64,000 nucleotides of DNA from Desulfoluna butyratoxydans (GTDB taxonomy: Bacteria > Desulfobacterota > Desulfobacteria > Desulfobacterales > Desulfolunaceae): assembly GCF_900699765.1 (NCBI RefSeq), contig NZ_CAADHO010000003.1:1-64000 (forward strand). The letters run 5' to 3'. This document shows, piece by piece, positions 53,385 through 61,796 of this stretch (position 1 is the stretch's first letter; each line of letters begins with the position of its first letter). The notes beneath the pieces were generated by a model. It did not search any database and had not been told where the DNA came from. It saw only the letters and a list, made by a program, of their open reading frames with translations. Made by a program: the position numbers and the translations under genes.

Positions 53385-54337
53385 TTTTTCTTATTCAGTA
53401 TCTCCGTGATCTCCTCTTTGGAGAAGTGGTAGACGCTGTTGCAGTTGTGGCAGCGGAGCTCCACGGGAAAGGGGCCCTCATTGGCGATGGCGGCCAGGTC
53501 CTTTTTGGGGAGCATGGCAAGGTGACCTGCAAAGGCCTTTTCGGAGCAGCGGCAGAAGAACTCCACGCGGTGGCTCCCAAGGAGTTTGGGCGAGAGTTCG
53601 GAAAAGACCGTTTCAATGACCTCTTCGGGGTTTTCGGCCCGTTCGGCGATGTCCCCGGGGGAGGGGAAAGAGGCCATGAGCTCTTCGATTTTCTTGTCGG
53701 TCTCCTCAGGGGCTCCGGGCATCACCTGGAGGAAGAGGCCTCCTGCTCCCACCACCTCGCCGTCCTGGTCGAAGTTGATGCTGAGGTTGAAGACCGTGGG
53801 GGTCTGCTCCGAAGTGAAGCAGTAGTTGGCCAGGTCTTCGGCGATGTTGCCGTACTCCAGGGCCACCTGGCCGGTGTAGGGCTGTTTCATCCCCTCAATG
53901 ACCTTGGTGACGGTGAGCATGCCCGCTCCGAGGAAGGGGGACATGTTGAGGCTCTCCAGGGGGGCCTTCACCGGGATGGGGCTCTTTTTAAGGAATCCGC
54001 GTACCTCGCCGTAGGCGTTGGCTTCCACGGAGAGGCCCTTGGCCGGTCCGGTGCCGTCCAGGGAGAGGCCGATGCGGTCTCCGCCCTTTAAGTTGGCGCT
54101 CATGAGGGTACACCCCAGGTAGGCGTGGCCGAGGATGTAGGTCTCCAGGATCCCCAGGTCGAAGTTGCCGCGCATTTCGTTGATCATGCGGGTTCCATGG
54201 ACAAAGACACCGCGGACGGTGTCGTCGGCCAGGAGAAAACGGTACATTTTGTCCCGTGCGCTGGCCTTGAGCTGCTCTTTGGCGTTGGCGCCGTATGGTT
54301 TTTTCTTGATCATCTCTTTTTCTATGGTATTTCGCAT
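53372..54337 (-). CDS. hslO: Hsp33 redox-regulated chaperone
   Basis: 321 residues from the ATG at 54,337 (AAAGGGG upstream). The C-terminal zinc switch has FFCRCSEK and LRCHNCNSVY, the CxC and CxxC pair that forms disulfides on oxidation. Elsewhere it has the family segments LGHAYLGCTLMSANLKGGDRI (split by function, near 100) and TGQVALEYGNIAEDLANY. It holds unfolding proteins during oxidative stress, relevant to an anaerobe exposed to oxygen. The last codons and stop lie in a heptamer array. Confidence 0.92.
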   Translation of the reverse strand: MRNTIEKEMIKKKPYGANAKEQLKASARDKMYRFLLADDTVRGVFVHGTRMINEMRGNFDLGILETYILGHAYLGCTLMSANLKGGDRIGLSLDGTGPAKGLSVEANAYGEVRGFLKKSPIPVKAPLESLNMSPFLGAGMLTVTKVIEGMKQPYTGQVALEYGNIAEDLANYCFTSEQTPTVFNLSINFDQDGEVVGAGGLFLQVMPGAPEETDKKIEELMASFPSPGDIAERAENPEEVIETVFSELSPKLLGSHRVEFFCRCSEKAFAGHLAMLPKKDLAAIANEGPFPVELRCHNCNSVYHFSKEEITEILNKKKAKG

Positions 54338-54554
54338 CGCCCCTTTCGGTGGAGGGCGACGCCGTGTTTTTCCGGTGTTCGTGAATTTCCATCCGAATTG
54401 CAGCCCGTTATATAATACAGGTGAAACGGGAATGCCACAAAAAAGGCCCCGGTGGGACACAGCCTTCCCTCCCGCAGGGTAGAATGCGACGGATGGGCAG
54501 GAGGGGCACGGGTCGGAAAATCGATTAAACCTCCCCCGGGCGGTGTCCGATAGA

Positions 54555-54569
54555 ATCCCTATCAGGGAT
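54555..54569. promoter_or_regulatory. short palindrome, possible operator
   Basis: ATCCCT-ATC-AGGGAT lies 185 bases before the next gene, a symmetric site of operator size. No regulator is adjacent, so binding is a guess. The rest of 54,338-54,754 is empty. Confidence 0.25.
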
Positions 54570-54754
54570 AAATTTCATGACATCGTTTCCGAGATTTCCC
54601 GTGGCACAGATTGAAAAAAGTAGGCAAGACCCGGAACCACCGGCATGCCTTCAACTGCCGGTACGTTCAGGATAAAAAGTGTTTTCGTTCACGGATGGAA
54701 CAGCACGGCCCAGGCCGTGGAAATGTCCCCCTTCCCGGGGGAAAAGGAGCAAGG

Positions 54755-55324
54755 ATGCTGATGAAGAAAGGGATGCTTTTGATGGGGCGCAGGTGCCTGG
54801 TGTGGATGGTGATGGCTGGCATGGTGCTTGGGGGGACCGCCCCTGTGTTTGCGGGCTGGAATCAAACCCCCGATTACATGAAGCCGTCCGACGACGTCAC
54901 CTATCAGGAAGACCAGCTTTACCCCGAGGACGCGGAGATGGACACCTATCAGGATCGGTATGCCGCTCCTCTTTTTTACATGCCCGATGTCTATCAGACC
55001 CACCGCATCACAGGCTACGGAGCCGTTGCCTTAACCATTCTGGCCGTGGCCTCGGGGGATGACTCCACCTTTCACAAGATCAGCGGGGCCAGTGCCGCCC
55101 TCTGCGGCGTGGCTGCCGGTACCTCCGGTCATATGGCCTACGGCGGGGGGATCAATTTCAGGGATGGATGGACACGTGAGAACATCCATGCAGGGGCCGG
55201 GTACCTGGCCACAGCAGCCCTGGTGCTGGCCGCAGGCCTGGGAGCCGCCGACGAAGACCACGAGACCGCAGGCGCCGTTGCCACGGCAGCCGCTGTGGTT
55301 CCCGTGGCTGTGTTTGTGTTCTAA
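54755..55324 (+). CDS. hypothetical membrane protein, possibly cytochrome b-like
   Basis: 189 residues. AAGGAG lies 6 bases before the ATG at 54,755. A signal peptide (MGRRCLVWMVMAGMVLGGTAPVFAG) precedes a 50-residue polar stretch and three hydrophobic helices with evenly placed His residues (VYQTHRITGYGAV, TFHKISGASA, SGHMAYGG, NIHAGAGYLA). The His pattern is reminiscent of b-type haem ligation, but I cannot name a family. It is a single gene before a terminator-like repeat. Confidence 0.6.
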   Translation: MLMKKGMLLMGRRCLVWMVMAGMVLGGTAPVFAGWNQTPDYMKPSDDVTYQEDQLYPEDAEMDTYQDRYAAPLFYMPDVYQTHRITGYGAVALTILAVASGDDSTFHKISGASAALCGVAAGTSGHMAYGGGINFRDGWTRENIHAGAGYLATAALVLAAGLGAADEDHETAGAVATAAAVVPVAVFVF

Positions 55325-55401
55325 AAGAGAACCTGTCTACCGTTCCGCTTTTACCTGCCACCCACATGGATTACGAGGGTTTGTGAAAACACTCAAGCTC
55401 C

Positions 55402-55438
55402 ATTGCGCTTTGCCTGAGCAGCGAAGGGCAAAGCGCAG
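55402..55438. repeat. long inverted repeat
   Basis: Arms TTGCGCTTTGCC and GGCAAAGCGCAG pair over 11 bases around a 12-base loop, downstream of the membrane protein gene. Confidence 0.5.
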
Positions 55439-55452
55439 TGGCAACCCGCCTT

Positions 55453-55487
55453 CGAGGTGGCTCACCTCGCCGCCGGAGGCGTTTTTT
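55453..55487 (+). terminator. terminator-like repeat, copy 1 of 3
   Basis: CGAGGTG-GCT-CACCTCG, then CCGCCGGAGGCG and TTTTTTT. The motif recurs inverted at 56,656 and diverged at 57,028. It may end the preceding gene. Confidence 0.5.
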
Positions 55488-55496
55488 TGTCAAGCC

Positions 55497-55766
55497 TCAC
55501 GGAAGGGTGCCGTGGGGCATGGTGTCCAAGGCCTTTCTCAGCCTTTGGGAAAACCCGGGGGGGACCGGTTCCTCCCCCACCTCTTCGCAGAATCCAACGG
55601 TCCGTTTCAGGGTCTCCAGGCACGTGGTGCAGCAGGGGCAGGCCTCCATGTGGGCACGGATCGCCTCGCAGGTCACCTCATCTGTCTCTCCGTCAATGTA
55701 TTCCGAGAGCTTTGCAAACAGCTCCAGGCACGCTTCGTGATCATGGTGTGTGTGGTTGGCTGTCAT
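55497..55766 (-). CDS. zinc-finger anti-sigma factor
   Basis: 89 residues with a ZAS-type motif: His at HDHEAC and then AHMEACPCC, giving HxxxCxxC near 39-46. No membrane helix follows, so it is a soluble anti-sigma of the ChrR or RsrA kind that may sense redox or metal changes. Its start lies within the end of the sigma factor gene (26-base overlap), the normal arrangement for such pairs. It is predicted to bind and hold that sigma factor inactive. Confidence 0.85.
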   Translation of the reverse strand: MTANHTHHDHEACLELFAKLSEYIDGETDEVTCEAIRAHMEACPCCTTCLETLKRTVGFCEEVGEEPVPPGFSQRLRKALDTMPHGTLP

Positions 55767-56370
55767 GGAAATACCCCTTTAATTCTTCCCGCAGGAAAAG
55801 CCGGGCGCGGTGGAGCCGCACCTTGACGTTGGCGGGCGTGATGCCCAGGATCTCGGCTGTTTCGTCCGTTGAAAAGCCCTCCATGTCCCGTAAGACAAGG
55901 ACCAGCCGGTACTGGGGGGGCAGCTCTTTCACCGAAGCCTTGAGGTACTCCCCCAGCTCGCGGTTCAGCACCTGGCGGATGGGCATGGCTGCCCATTCCG
56001 GCAGCTCTGTGTCGATGTCGGCATGGTCAGCGGGCAGGAATTCATCCAGGGAGAGTTCCCGCTCCGGCGCGTATTTGGACCGGCGTCGCATGCGGTGGCA
56101 GACGCTGGTGGCGATGCGGTACATCCAGTTTTTGAACTTTGTCTCCTGCCGAAAATCCTTGAGGTACCTGAAGATGTTGATGAAGGTCTCCTGGGCAAGG
56201 TCTTCGGCGTCGGAGGCGTCCTTGCAGATGCGGAGCCCGAAGTTGTAGAGCTTTCCTTCGTACCGCGTCACCAGCTCTTCAAACCTCTCTGCGGCCCCGT
56301 TCTGGATGGCCGTGATGAGCTCCGTATCCTGGTCCGTGATGTCAGGCACCCGGTTTGCGTCCCTTCCCAT
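55741..56370 (-). CDS. ECF-family RNA polymerase sigma factor
   Basis: 209 residues. Region 2 has ERFEELVTRYEGKLYNFGLRI and DAEDLAQETFINIFRYLKDF; region 4 has LPPQYRLVLVLRDMEGFSTD and GITPANVKVRLHRARLFLREEL. Length and layout match RpoE-like group IV factors. It overlaps the anti-sigma gene. The regulon is unknown. The 29-residue gene immediately upstream may belong to the same unit. Confidence 0.93.
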   Translation of the reverse strand: MGRDANRVPDITDQDTELITAIQNGAAERFEELVTRYEGKLYNFGLRICKDASDAEDLAQETFINIFRYLKDFRQETKFKNWMYRIATSVCHRMRRRSKYAPERELSLDEFLPADHADIDTELPEWAAMPIRQVLNRELGEYLKASVKELPPQYRLVLVLRDMEGFSTDETAEILGITPANVKVRLHRARLFLREELKGYFHDSQPHTP

Positions 56371-56425
56371 TGGCTTGTCCCCGACCTTTTTTCTTTTTTC
56401 CCGCCACCTGGCAGGCGTCGCTCAT

Positions 56426-56515
56426 TCAGGTGCTGATTCCCATTTTGGGCAGGATCCATACCTGGAGGGCGAGCCAGATCACGACGATGAGTCCCATGGC
56501 AAGCAGTGCGTTCAT
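56426..56515 (-). CDS. 29-residue membrane microprotein
   Basis: GAAGGAG sits 8 bases before the ATG at 56,515. The protein is one hydrophobic helix (NALLAMGLIVVIWLALQVW) with an ILPKMGIST end. The strong ribosome site and clean helix support it as a true gene. It lies 56 bases upstream of the ECF sigma gene on the same strand. No function is known to me; it may sense or report membrane state. Confidence 0.6.
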   Translation of the reverse strand: MNALLAMGLIVVIWLALQVWILPKMGIST

Positions 56516-56655
56516 GATGATACTCCTTCTTTTGAGGGGCATAGCGCCCCTGGTGTTTCATGGTTCAGATTATCGCAAAGCCCGGATGTTGGACAGCGAA
56601 TAAACGTAACGATTCAGTTTGTCTTCTATGATTAAAGTGACCGGCAAAAAGCGTG

Positions 56656-56688
56656 CCTCCGGCGGCGAGGTGAGTCACCTCGAAAACT
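56656..56688 (-). repeat. terminator-like repeat, copy 2 of 3 (inverted)
   Basis: GCCTCCGGCGGCGAGGTG then AGTCACCTCG, the reverse complement of the repeat at 55,453 with one or two changes and no flanking T tract. Confidence 0.6.
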
Positions 56689-56692
56689 GATT

Positions 56693-56737
56693 GCGCGTGC
56701 GCATTTTCCTTCGTTCCTCAGGAAAATGCGCACGCGC
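56693..56737. repeat. perfect 18-bp inverted repeat
   Basis: GCGCGTGCGCATTTTCCT and its exact complement surround a 9-base loop, TCGTTCCTC. The 56,516-57,098 interval has no credible gene and consists mainly of such repeats. Confidence 0.75.
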
Positions 56738-57027
56738 CTTCGGCTCGGGCTTCGCCCGACATAAACGCCGATGGTTTATGCGGGTTGGCTCACAAGCTTC
56801 GACGTAACAGGATACGTTGTTGCCACTTGTCCATTGTGGATTTAACCGCACTGCCGGCGGCCAAGGGTTGTGCCTCTACGACCTTTTTATCAAACCTTCT
56901 GTATCGTGTTTTTAGAAGAATGAAATGGGCCTCTCCTGCAAAGACGGTTGCCAGATGTCACACATCACGCGAATGCCCCGAAACCTGTCGCGAAATGGTT
57001 GCCTTCATGCATTCGCCATAGGGTTTC

Positions 57028-57060
57028 AAGGTGCCCCCACCTTGCCGCCGGAGGCCTGCT
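57028..57060 (+). repeat. terminator-like repeat, copy 3 of 3
   Basis: AAGGTGCCCCCACCTTGCCG then CCGGAGGCCTGCTTTTT, a diverged copy of the 55,453 repeat. Confidence 0.5.
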
Positions 57061-57098
57061 TTTTAAACCGGTTTTAACCATAGAAGGCATTTTCTCCG

Positions 57099-57542
57099 TT
57101 ATCCTTCGGCGGACCTGATCCATCCCGTGCCTTTGATGGCGGCCACAAGGGCGGCAGCACCCAAGGCAAAGACCCCGAAAAGGTGGATGAGGTCCAGGGT
57201 GGTGATGGCAGCCGCCGGCATGTAAACCCCCTTGAGGTTTTTGATCACCAGAAGTCCCCCCGAGGCGATGATGGCCGCATATAAGCCTGTTTTCACCCGT
57301 GCGGCGGCGGTGAGGGATCCGCCTTTTTCCAGGAGGCGCGTGGTGACGAGCCAGGCGGCCATGGCCAGGAAGAGGGCGGCGGTGAGGTAGTGGACGGCCA
57401 GGGTGATATGGAACTCCGCCAGCCAGCCGAAGCCCGGGATATCGGCGATGTAGTACCGCTTGAAGATGGGCATGTGGCCCACGCCGCTTAAGGCAAGAAA
57501 GAGCATGTTGACCCGAAAGAGGGTGCGGAACAATGGGTTCAT
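57099..57542 (-). CDS. membrane cytochrome b-like subunit
   Basis: 147 residues with four hydrophobic helices. His residues in VGHMPIF, EFHITLAVHYL and LIHLFGV are well placed to bind haem b, as in formate dehydrogenase gamma or Ni-Fe hydrogenase cytochrome b subunits, though it is shorter. The ATG overlaps the stop of the Fe-S protein gene (ATGA), so the two make one membrane electron-transfer module. The catalytic partner is not in the window. Confidence 0.7.
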   Translation of the reverse strand: MNPLFRTLFRVNMLFLALSGVGHMPIFKRYYIADIPGFGWLAEFHITLAVHYLTAALFLAMAAWLVTTRLLEKGGSLTAAARVKTGLYAAIIASGGLLVIKNLKGVYMPAAAITTLDLIHLFGVFALGAAALVAAIKGTGWIRSAEG

Positions 57543-58516
57543 GGGGCTTTCTCCTCCTTTGCGGCTTTTTTGAGCTTCAGAAAGACGCGCCCTGCGGCCG
57601 CTGCAAACCCGGCCAGGGGCGCCAGGAGCATGGCCGCCCCCGCGTTTTCTGCCAGGGCCATGCTGTTGCCGTGGGGGGCGAGGTCGGGCAGGCCCGGGCC
57701 CTGGTCCACGGCGCTGTTCAGGGTTTCAAAGGGGACGGGGGAGACGTAGAGGGTGGTGGTCCCCCCGTTTTCGTCCAGGCCGTAGATGTACCCGTTCATC
57801 TCCTTTGCAAGGGCCCTGGCCTTTGCGATCATCTCGTCCCTTGGACCGATGCTCTGTACTCCTTCGGGGCAGGCCTCGATGCAGGCTGGCTGTTCTCCGT
57901 CTTTGAGCCGGGTGTGGCAGCGGTCGCACTTGTACATCACCCCGTTCCCGGCAAGGGAGGGCAATAGGTCCAGGTAGAGCCCCACCCCGGTCTGGCGCTG
58001 GGGGATGTGCCAGGGGCAGGCTTTGCGGCACTTTGCACCCCCTAGGCAGAGGGCGTCGTTGATATGGGAGAGCCCGTTTTTTTCCTGGACCGCCGCGCCC
58101 CAGGGGCAGAGCTTCACGCAGGGCGGGTTGATGCAGTGCATGCAGCGCCTGGGGATGTAAAGGGTCTGCTCTTCGCCGTTCACGGTGACCTCGGCCTCCT
58201 GGATGGTGAGCCAGTTGTACGGGCTGAGCCGCCCCTCCTCATCCTGTTCATCGCTGAAGTCCTCCACCGGCACCCGGCTGGGGTGCATGGCGGGAAAGGG
58301 CTTTTGGGGCTGGGGAAAGTCCTCTTCGTGGGCCTCTTTGCAGGCCATGACGCATTCACCGCACCCCACGCACCTGGAGAGGTCCAGCAGGGTGGTGAGG
58401 TAGCCCTCGGGGTCTGCGGCCTCGGCCCGTGCGGGCAAAGCTGCTGCCGTTACCGCCGTGGCCGCGCTGGCAACGCTCCCCTTGAGAAACGCGCGTCGTG
58501 ATAAAGTCGGGTTCAT
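57539..58516 (-). CDS. Tat-exported ferredoxin-like Fe-S protein
   Basis: 325 residues. The Tat signal is SRRAFLKGSVASAATAV. Four cluster groups follow: CVGCGECVMAC, CMHC with CVKLCP, CLGGAKCRKACP, and CDRCH with CIEACP, the HybA/FdnH pattern. A C-terminal hydrophobic stretch (about 290-312) may anchor it. It would pass electrons between a periplasmic dehydrogenase and the cytochrome b encoded next. No catalytic subunit is nearby. Confidence 0.87.
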   Translation of the reverse strand: MNPTLSRRAFLKGSVASAATAVTAAALPARAEAADPEGYLTTLLDLSRCVGCGECVMACKEAHEEDFPQPQKPFPAMHPSRVPVEDFSDEQDEEGRLSPYNWLTIQEAEVTVNGEEQTLYIPRRCMHCINPPCVKLCPWGAAVQEKNGLSHINDALCLGGAKCRKACPWHIPQRQTGVGLYLDLLPSLAGNGVMYKCDRCHTRLKDGEQPACIEACPEGVQSIGPRDEMIAKARALAKEMNGYIYGLDENGGTTTLYVSPVPFETLNSAVDQGPGLPDLAPHGNSMALAENAGAAMLLAPLAGFAAAAGRVFLKLKKAAKEEKAP

Positions 58517-58650
58517 GGGTGTCCTTCATGTACGGGGTTCACCGGGTTGGGCACACAAGCCTCCGGGCAAATTCCCGGAGACGTTGCCATCCATGGTCCA
58601 TGCCCTTTAAGAGACGCTTTCAGGAAAAGGGTTACAACATGTGCATCCCT

Positions 58651-58679
58651 TTGACAGGATTTTTCTATCGTCGTAGTAT
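58651..58679 (+). promoter_or_regulatory. candidate promoter in the divergent spacer
   Basis: TTGACA, 17 bases, TAGTAT, reading toward the 62-residue gene. The 58,517-58,941 spacer holds no other clear element. Confidence 0.45.
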
Positions 58680-58941
58680 AGTAGCAGGTGACACGGACAT
58701 GGATGCGCCGCCTCACCCCTTGCTTTCGCTCTCCATGAGTGCCTTTTCCCTTTCTCTCTCTTTTTCCGTTTGATTTCCGGCCGCGATGTTTTTTTGATCT
58801 CTTCCATGTCCGTCACCGGCCCACGACCAACGAGGGGCGGCAGCGGTGCACAGGTGCCCGCCCGAGGCAAATGCACTGTCGCTCCGGTACCCCTGCTGTA
58901 TGGTGATTTAGGTCTTCCGTGCACGGGAAAGGGGGAATGGG

Positions 58942-59130
58942 ATGAAACACAAACAGACGATGGTCAATCGCTCCGCCCAGGACAGGCGTCGCATGGAATC
59001 CGGCACGTGGAAGGGTGTTGAGCGCAGGACGCAAGAGGAGAAGCGGGAGCAGTGGCAGCGCGTCGGTAAATGGCGCAGCAAGCACAAGCCGGTCACCACG
59101 ATCGACCTCTCCCACAATGCCCTGCTGTGA
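58942..59130 (+). CDS. hypothetical basic small protein
   Basis: 62 residues, very rich in Arg and Lys (SAQDRRRMESG, VERRTQEEKREQWQRVGKWR), with no membrane segment. AAAGGGGGAATGGG gives a strong ribosome site. Charge suggests nucleic acid or ribosome binding, but no family is recognised. A terminator follows at 59,238. Function unknown. Confidence 0.5.
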   Translation: MKHKQTMVNRSAQDRRRMESGTWKGVERRTQEEKREQWQRVGKWRSKHKPVTTIDLSHNALL

Positions 59131-59231
59131 TCCTTCGGGCCTGGCTGGCCGGGCCCTTGAAACCCAGTTTCCCTGACGCCTTGGACGGTCTCCGGAAGGC
59201 GGCCTCCAGGCGTCAGGTGACCGTCGCAACC

Positions 59232-59268
59232 AAAAAAACCGCCCCCCGAATACGGGGGGCGGTTTTTT
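59232..59268. terminator. bidirectional intrinsic terminator
   Basis: CCGCCCCCCG, loop AATA, CGGGGGGCGG with A7 before and T6 after. It serves the small basic gene rightward and nifS leftward. Confidence 0.93.
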
Positions 59269-59301
59269 ATGACGGGCGTTTTGTGGACATTCCCGTTTTG
59301 A

Positions 59302-60480
59302 TCAGGCTTTGGCTGCCATGGCTTCTGCCCAGAAGGGGGACATCTGGCGCAGGGTGTTGATGATGCCGGGCAGGCACTCAAGGACGGTGTCGATGTCCTC
59401 GTCGGTGTTGTCGATGGACAACGAGAACCGGATGGTGCCGTGGGCGGCGGTAAAGGGCACGCCCATGGCCCTCAGCACGTGGGAGGGCTCCAGGGAGCCC
59501 GAGGTGCAGGCCGATCCCGAAGAAGCACAGATCCCGAACTCGTTCATCATCAGGAGGATGGCTTCGCCTTCCACATACTCGAAGCTGATGCTGCAGGTGT
59601 TGGGCAGGCGGTTATCCAGGTCCCCGTTGACAAAGCTGTTGGGGATGGTCTCAAGAAGGCCTTTTTCAAGGCGGTCCCGAAGGGCCTTGACCCGGGTGTT
59701 CTCCTCTTCCATCTTTTCTGCGGCAAGCTCGCAGGCGCGGCCCAGGGCCACGATGGAGGAGTGGTTCTCGGTGCCGGCACGACGTCCCTTTTCCTGATGG
59801 CCGCCCATGAGGAAGGGGGCGAACTTGGTGCCCTTGCGGATGTAGAGGGCGCCCACGCCCTTGGGGGCATGGAGCTTGTGACCGGACAGGGAGAGCATGT
59901 CGATGGCCGAGTCGGCCATGTCGATGTCGATTTTTCCCACGGCCTGAACCGCATCGGTGTGGAAGACTGCCGCGCCCAAGGACTTTACCTTTTTGGCGAT
60001 CTCTTCCACGGGGAAGATGGTGCCGGTCTCGTTGTTGGCCCACATGATGCTGACAATGGCGGTCTCTTCGGAGACGGCCGCGTACAGGGCTTTGAGATCA
60101 AGGCAGCCCTTTTTGTCCACGGGGACAAAGGTGACGCGGTAGCCCTTTTTCTCCAGATACTCGCAGTAGCTCAGGACCGCGGGGTGCTCCACCATGGTGG
60201 TGATGATGTGCTTCCGGTCGGGGTGAGCTGTCAGGGCCGCGTTGATGGCGGTGGAGTCGCTCTCGGTGCCGCAGCTGGTGAAGAGGATCTCTTCCGGCTG
60301 GGCGCCCAGGAGGGCTGCCACGCGACGGCGGGCAAGGTTCAGGGGCTCACCGGCTTCGGCGCCCTTGTGGTGCATGGACGAGGGGTTGCCGAAGACGTCG
60401 CGCAGGCAGGGGATCATCTCTTCGAGGACTTCGTCGGCCACTCGGGTGGTTGCGTTGTTGTCAAGATATACGGTGCGCAT
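59302..60480 (-). CDS. nifS: NifS/IscS-type cysteine desulfurase
   Basis: 392 residues. The PLP lysine lies in SLSGHKLHAPKG near 200, the cofactor His in TMVEHPAV near 98, and the catalytic Cys in ASSGSACTSGS near 325, a group I pattern. It strips sulfur from cysteine for Fe-S cluster assembly on NifU. Its ATG overlaps the nifU stop by one base (TAATG). No nitrogenase gene is present, so this is probably the general system of the cell. Confidence 0.93.
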   Translation of the reverse strand: MRTVYLDNNATTRVADEVLEEMIPCLRDVFGNPSSMHHKGAEAGEPLNLARRRVAALLGAQPEEILFTSCGTESDSTAINAALTAHPDRKHIITTMVEHPAVLSYCEYLEKKGYRVTFVPVDKKGCLDLKALYAAVSEETAIVSIMWANNETGTIFPVEEIAKKVKSLGAAVFHTDAVQAVGKIDIDMADSAIDMLSLSGHKLHAPKGVGALYIRKGTKFAPFLMGGHQEKGRRAGTENHSSIVALGRACELAAEKMEEENTRVKALRDRLEKGLLETIPNSFVNGDLDNRLPNTCSISFEYVEGEAILLMMNEFGICASSGSACTSGSLEPSHVLRAMGVPFTAAHGTIRFSLSIDNTDEDIDTVLECLPGIINTLRQMSPFWAEAMAAKA

Positions 60481-61307
60481 TACTTCACCTCCTCCACCAC
60501 GAGTTCCGAGGTCACCAGCTCCCGGAGCTTGGCTTCCACATGGTTTTTCAGCGTAATCTGGGACTTGCTGCAGGAGGCGCAGGAGCCCTGGAGGCGAACG
60601 TAGACCTTGTCGCCCACCACGTCCACAAGCTCAATGTCGCCCCTGTCTTTCTGGAGGGTGGGCTTGATCTCACGCTCCAGGGTGCTTTCGATGAGCTTGA
60701 TCTTCTGCATGTTGCTCATGCGCACGGGCTTGATGATCTCCATGGGCGCATCACCCTTGACTTTGTGGATGATGGCTTCGATGTCGTCGTGGCATTTGCC
60801 GCAGCCGCCGCCAGCCTTGAGGTGGTTGATCACCTGGTCGATGGTGGTCAGGCCGTCTTCTTTTACTGCGCGCTCGATCTCAAGGTCTGTGACCCCGAAG
60901 CATTCGCAGACCACATTGCCCTGGCTCTCTTTCACCACCTCGCCACGGTAATCGGCAATGGCGCGCTCCAGGCCGTCGCGGCCCATGACGGAGCAGTGGA
61001 TCTTTTCCTTGGGAAGGCCACCCAGGAACTCGGCGATGTCGTCGTTGGTGATCTTGGCCGCTTCGTCCAGGGTCAGGCCTTTGACCATTTCGGTCAGTGC
61101 CGAAGAGGAGGCGATGGCGCTTGCGCATCCAAAGGTCTGAAATTTAGCGTCTTCAATGATATCATTCTCGCCCACGCGAATGGTGAGTTTCAGTGCGTCA
61201 CCGCAGGAGAGGGACCCCACTTCACCGACACCGCTGGCGTTTTCAATCACGCCGACGTTTCTGGGGTTCAGAAAGTGCTCCCTGACCTTTTCCGTATAAT
61301 CCCACAT
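60480..61307 (-). CDS. nifU: NifU, three-domain Fe-S scaffold
   Basis: 275 residues with all three NifU parts. The IscU-like domain has cysteines in LSCGDALKL, FGCASAIASS and IHCSVMGRD. The BFD-like [2Fe-2S] domain has VCECFGVTD and GGCGKCHDD (about 130-175). The C-terminal NifU domain has GSCASCSKSQ (CxxC). It assembles clusters from sulfur delivered by NifS. The 61,308-61,796 stretch upstream is empty except for a rightward candidate promoter. Confidence 0.94.
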   Translation of the reverse strand: MWDYTEKVREHFLNPRNVGVIENASGVGEVGSLSCGDALKLTIRVGENDIIEDAKFQTFGCASAIASSSALTEMVKGLTLDEAAKITNDDIAEFLGGLPKEKIHCSVMGRDGLERAIADYRGEVVKESQGNVVCECFGVTDLEIERAVKEDGLTTIDQVINHLKAGGGCGKCHDDIEAIIHKVKGDAPMEIIKPVRMSNMQKIKLIESTLEREIKPTLQKDRGDIELVDVVGDKVYVRLQGSCASCSKSQITLKNHVEAKLRELVTSELVVEEVK

Positions 61308-61683
61308 GGTATTCTCCCGTTAAGCATAATATATGGCCTCGCATCCACCCGGCGGTTCACGAATGCTTGCAGCCGGGTGCTGCCGACATTTCGAAAGTCC
61401 ATGATGTCCCGACGAGGCGTTGTTGCCTTGAGCATTTTCGACTGGCCGTCACAGGGCGCCTGGGTTTGGAATTTTTGAAGGGCCGTATGATTTTTGGGGC
61501 TGCCGAACGTTTTTCAATGAAGATAAGAATCAACCACGATTGGTCAACCCTTTCAAGGATAAAATCGATAAAAACGATTCCCGGTGCCAGAAAAGAATCC
61601 CTTGGAAAGCCCCTGTACGCCGGTCCCCAGCACACCGCATCCCGGGGCCGAAGGAGCAAGGGGCTTGAAAAGCGGGGATGCTC

Positions 61684-61713
61684 TTGACAAGCCTTTCGCC
61701 CCCAAGGGATAGT
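61684..61713 (+). promoter_or_regulatory. candidate promoter of punA
   Basis: TTGACA, 18 bases, GATAGT, about 80 bases before the ATG. Confidence 0.4.
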
Positions 61714-61796
61714 AGATGGCGACATCAGCAAAACGATATCTTTTTTGTTCCATCATGAAGCATACCTGAGTCCACCGTTCATACAAGGGAGCGCCC

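Noticed and set aside
56785-57021. Rightward open frame of 78 codons
   Set aside because: It starts at TTG without a ribosome site, has no family or signal, and lies in a repeat-rich interval.
59302-61307. Nitrogen fixation locus
   Set aside because: Only nifU and nifS are present. Without nitrogenase or other nif genes, this is better read as the general Fe-S cluster assembly system.
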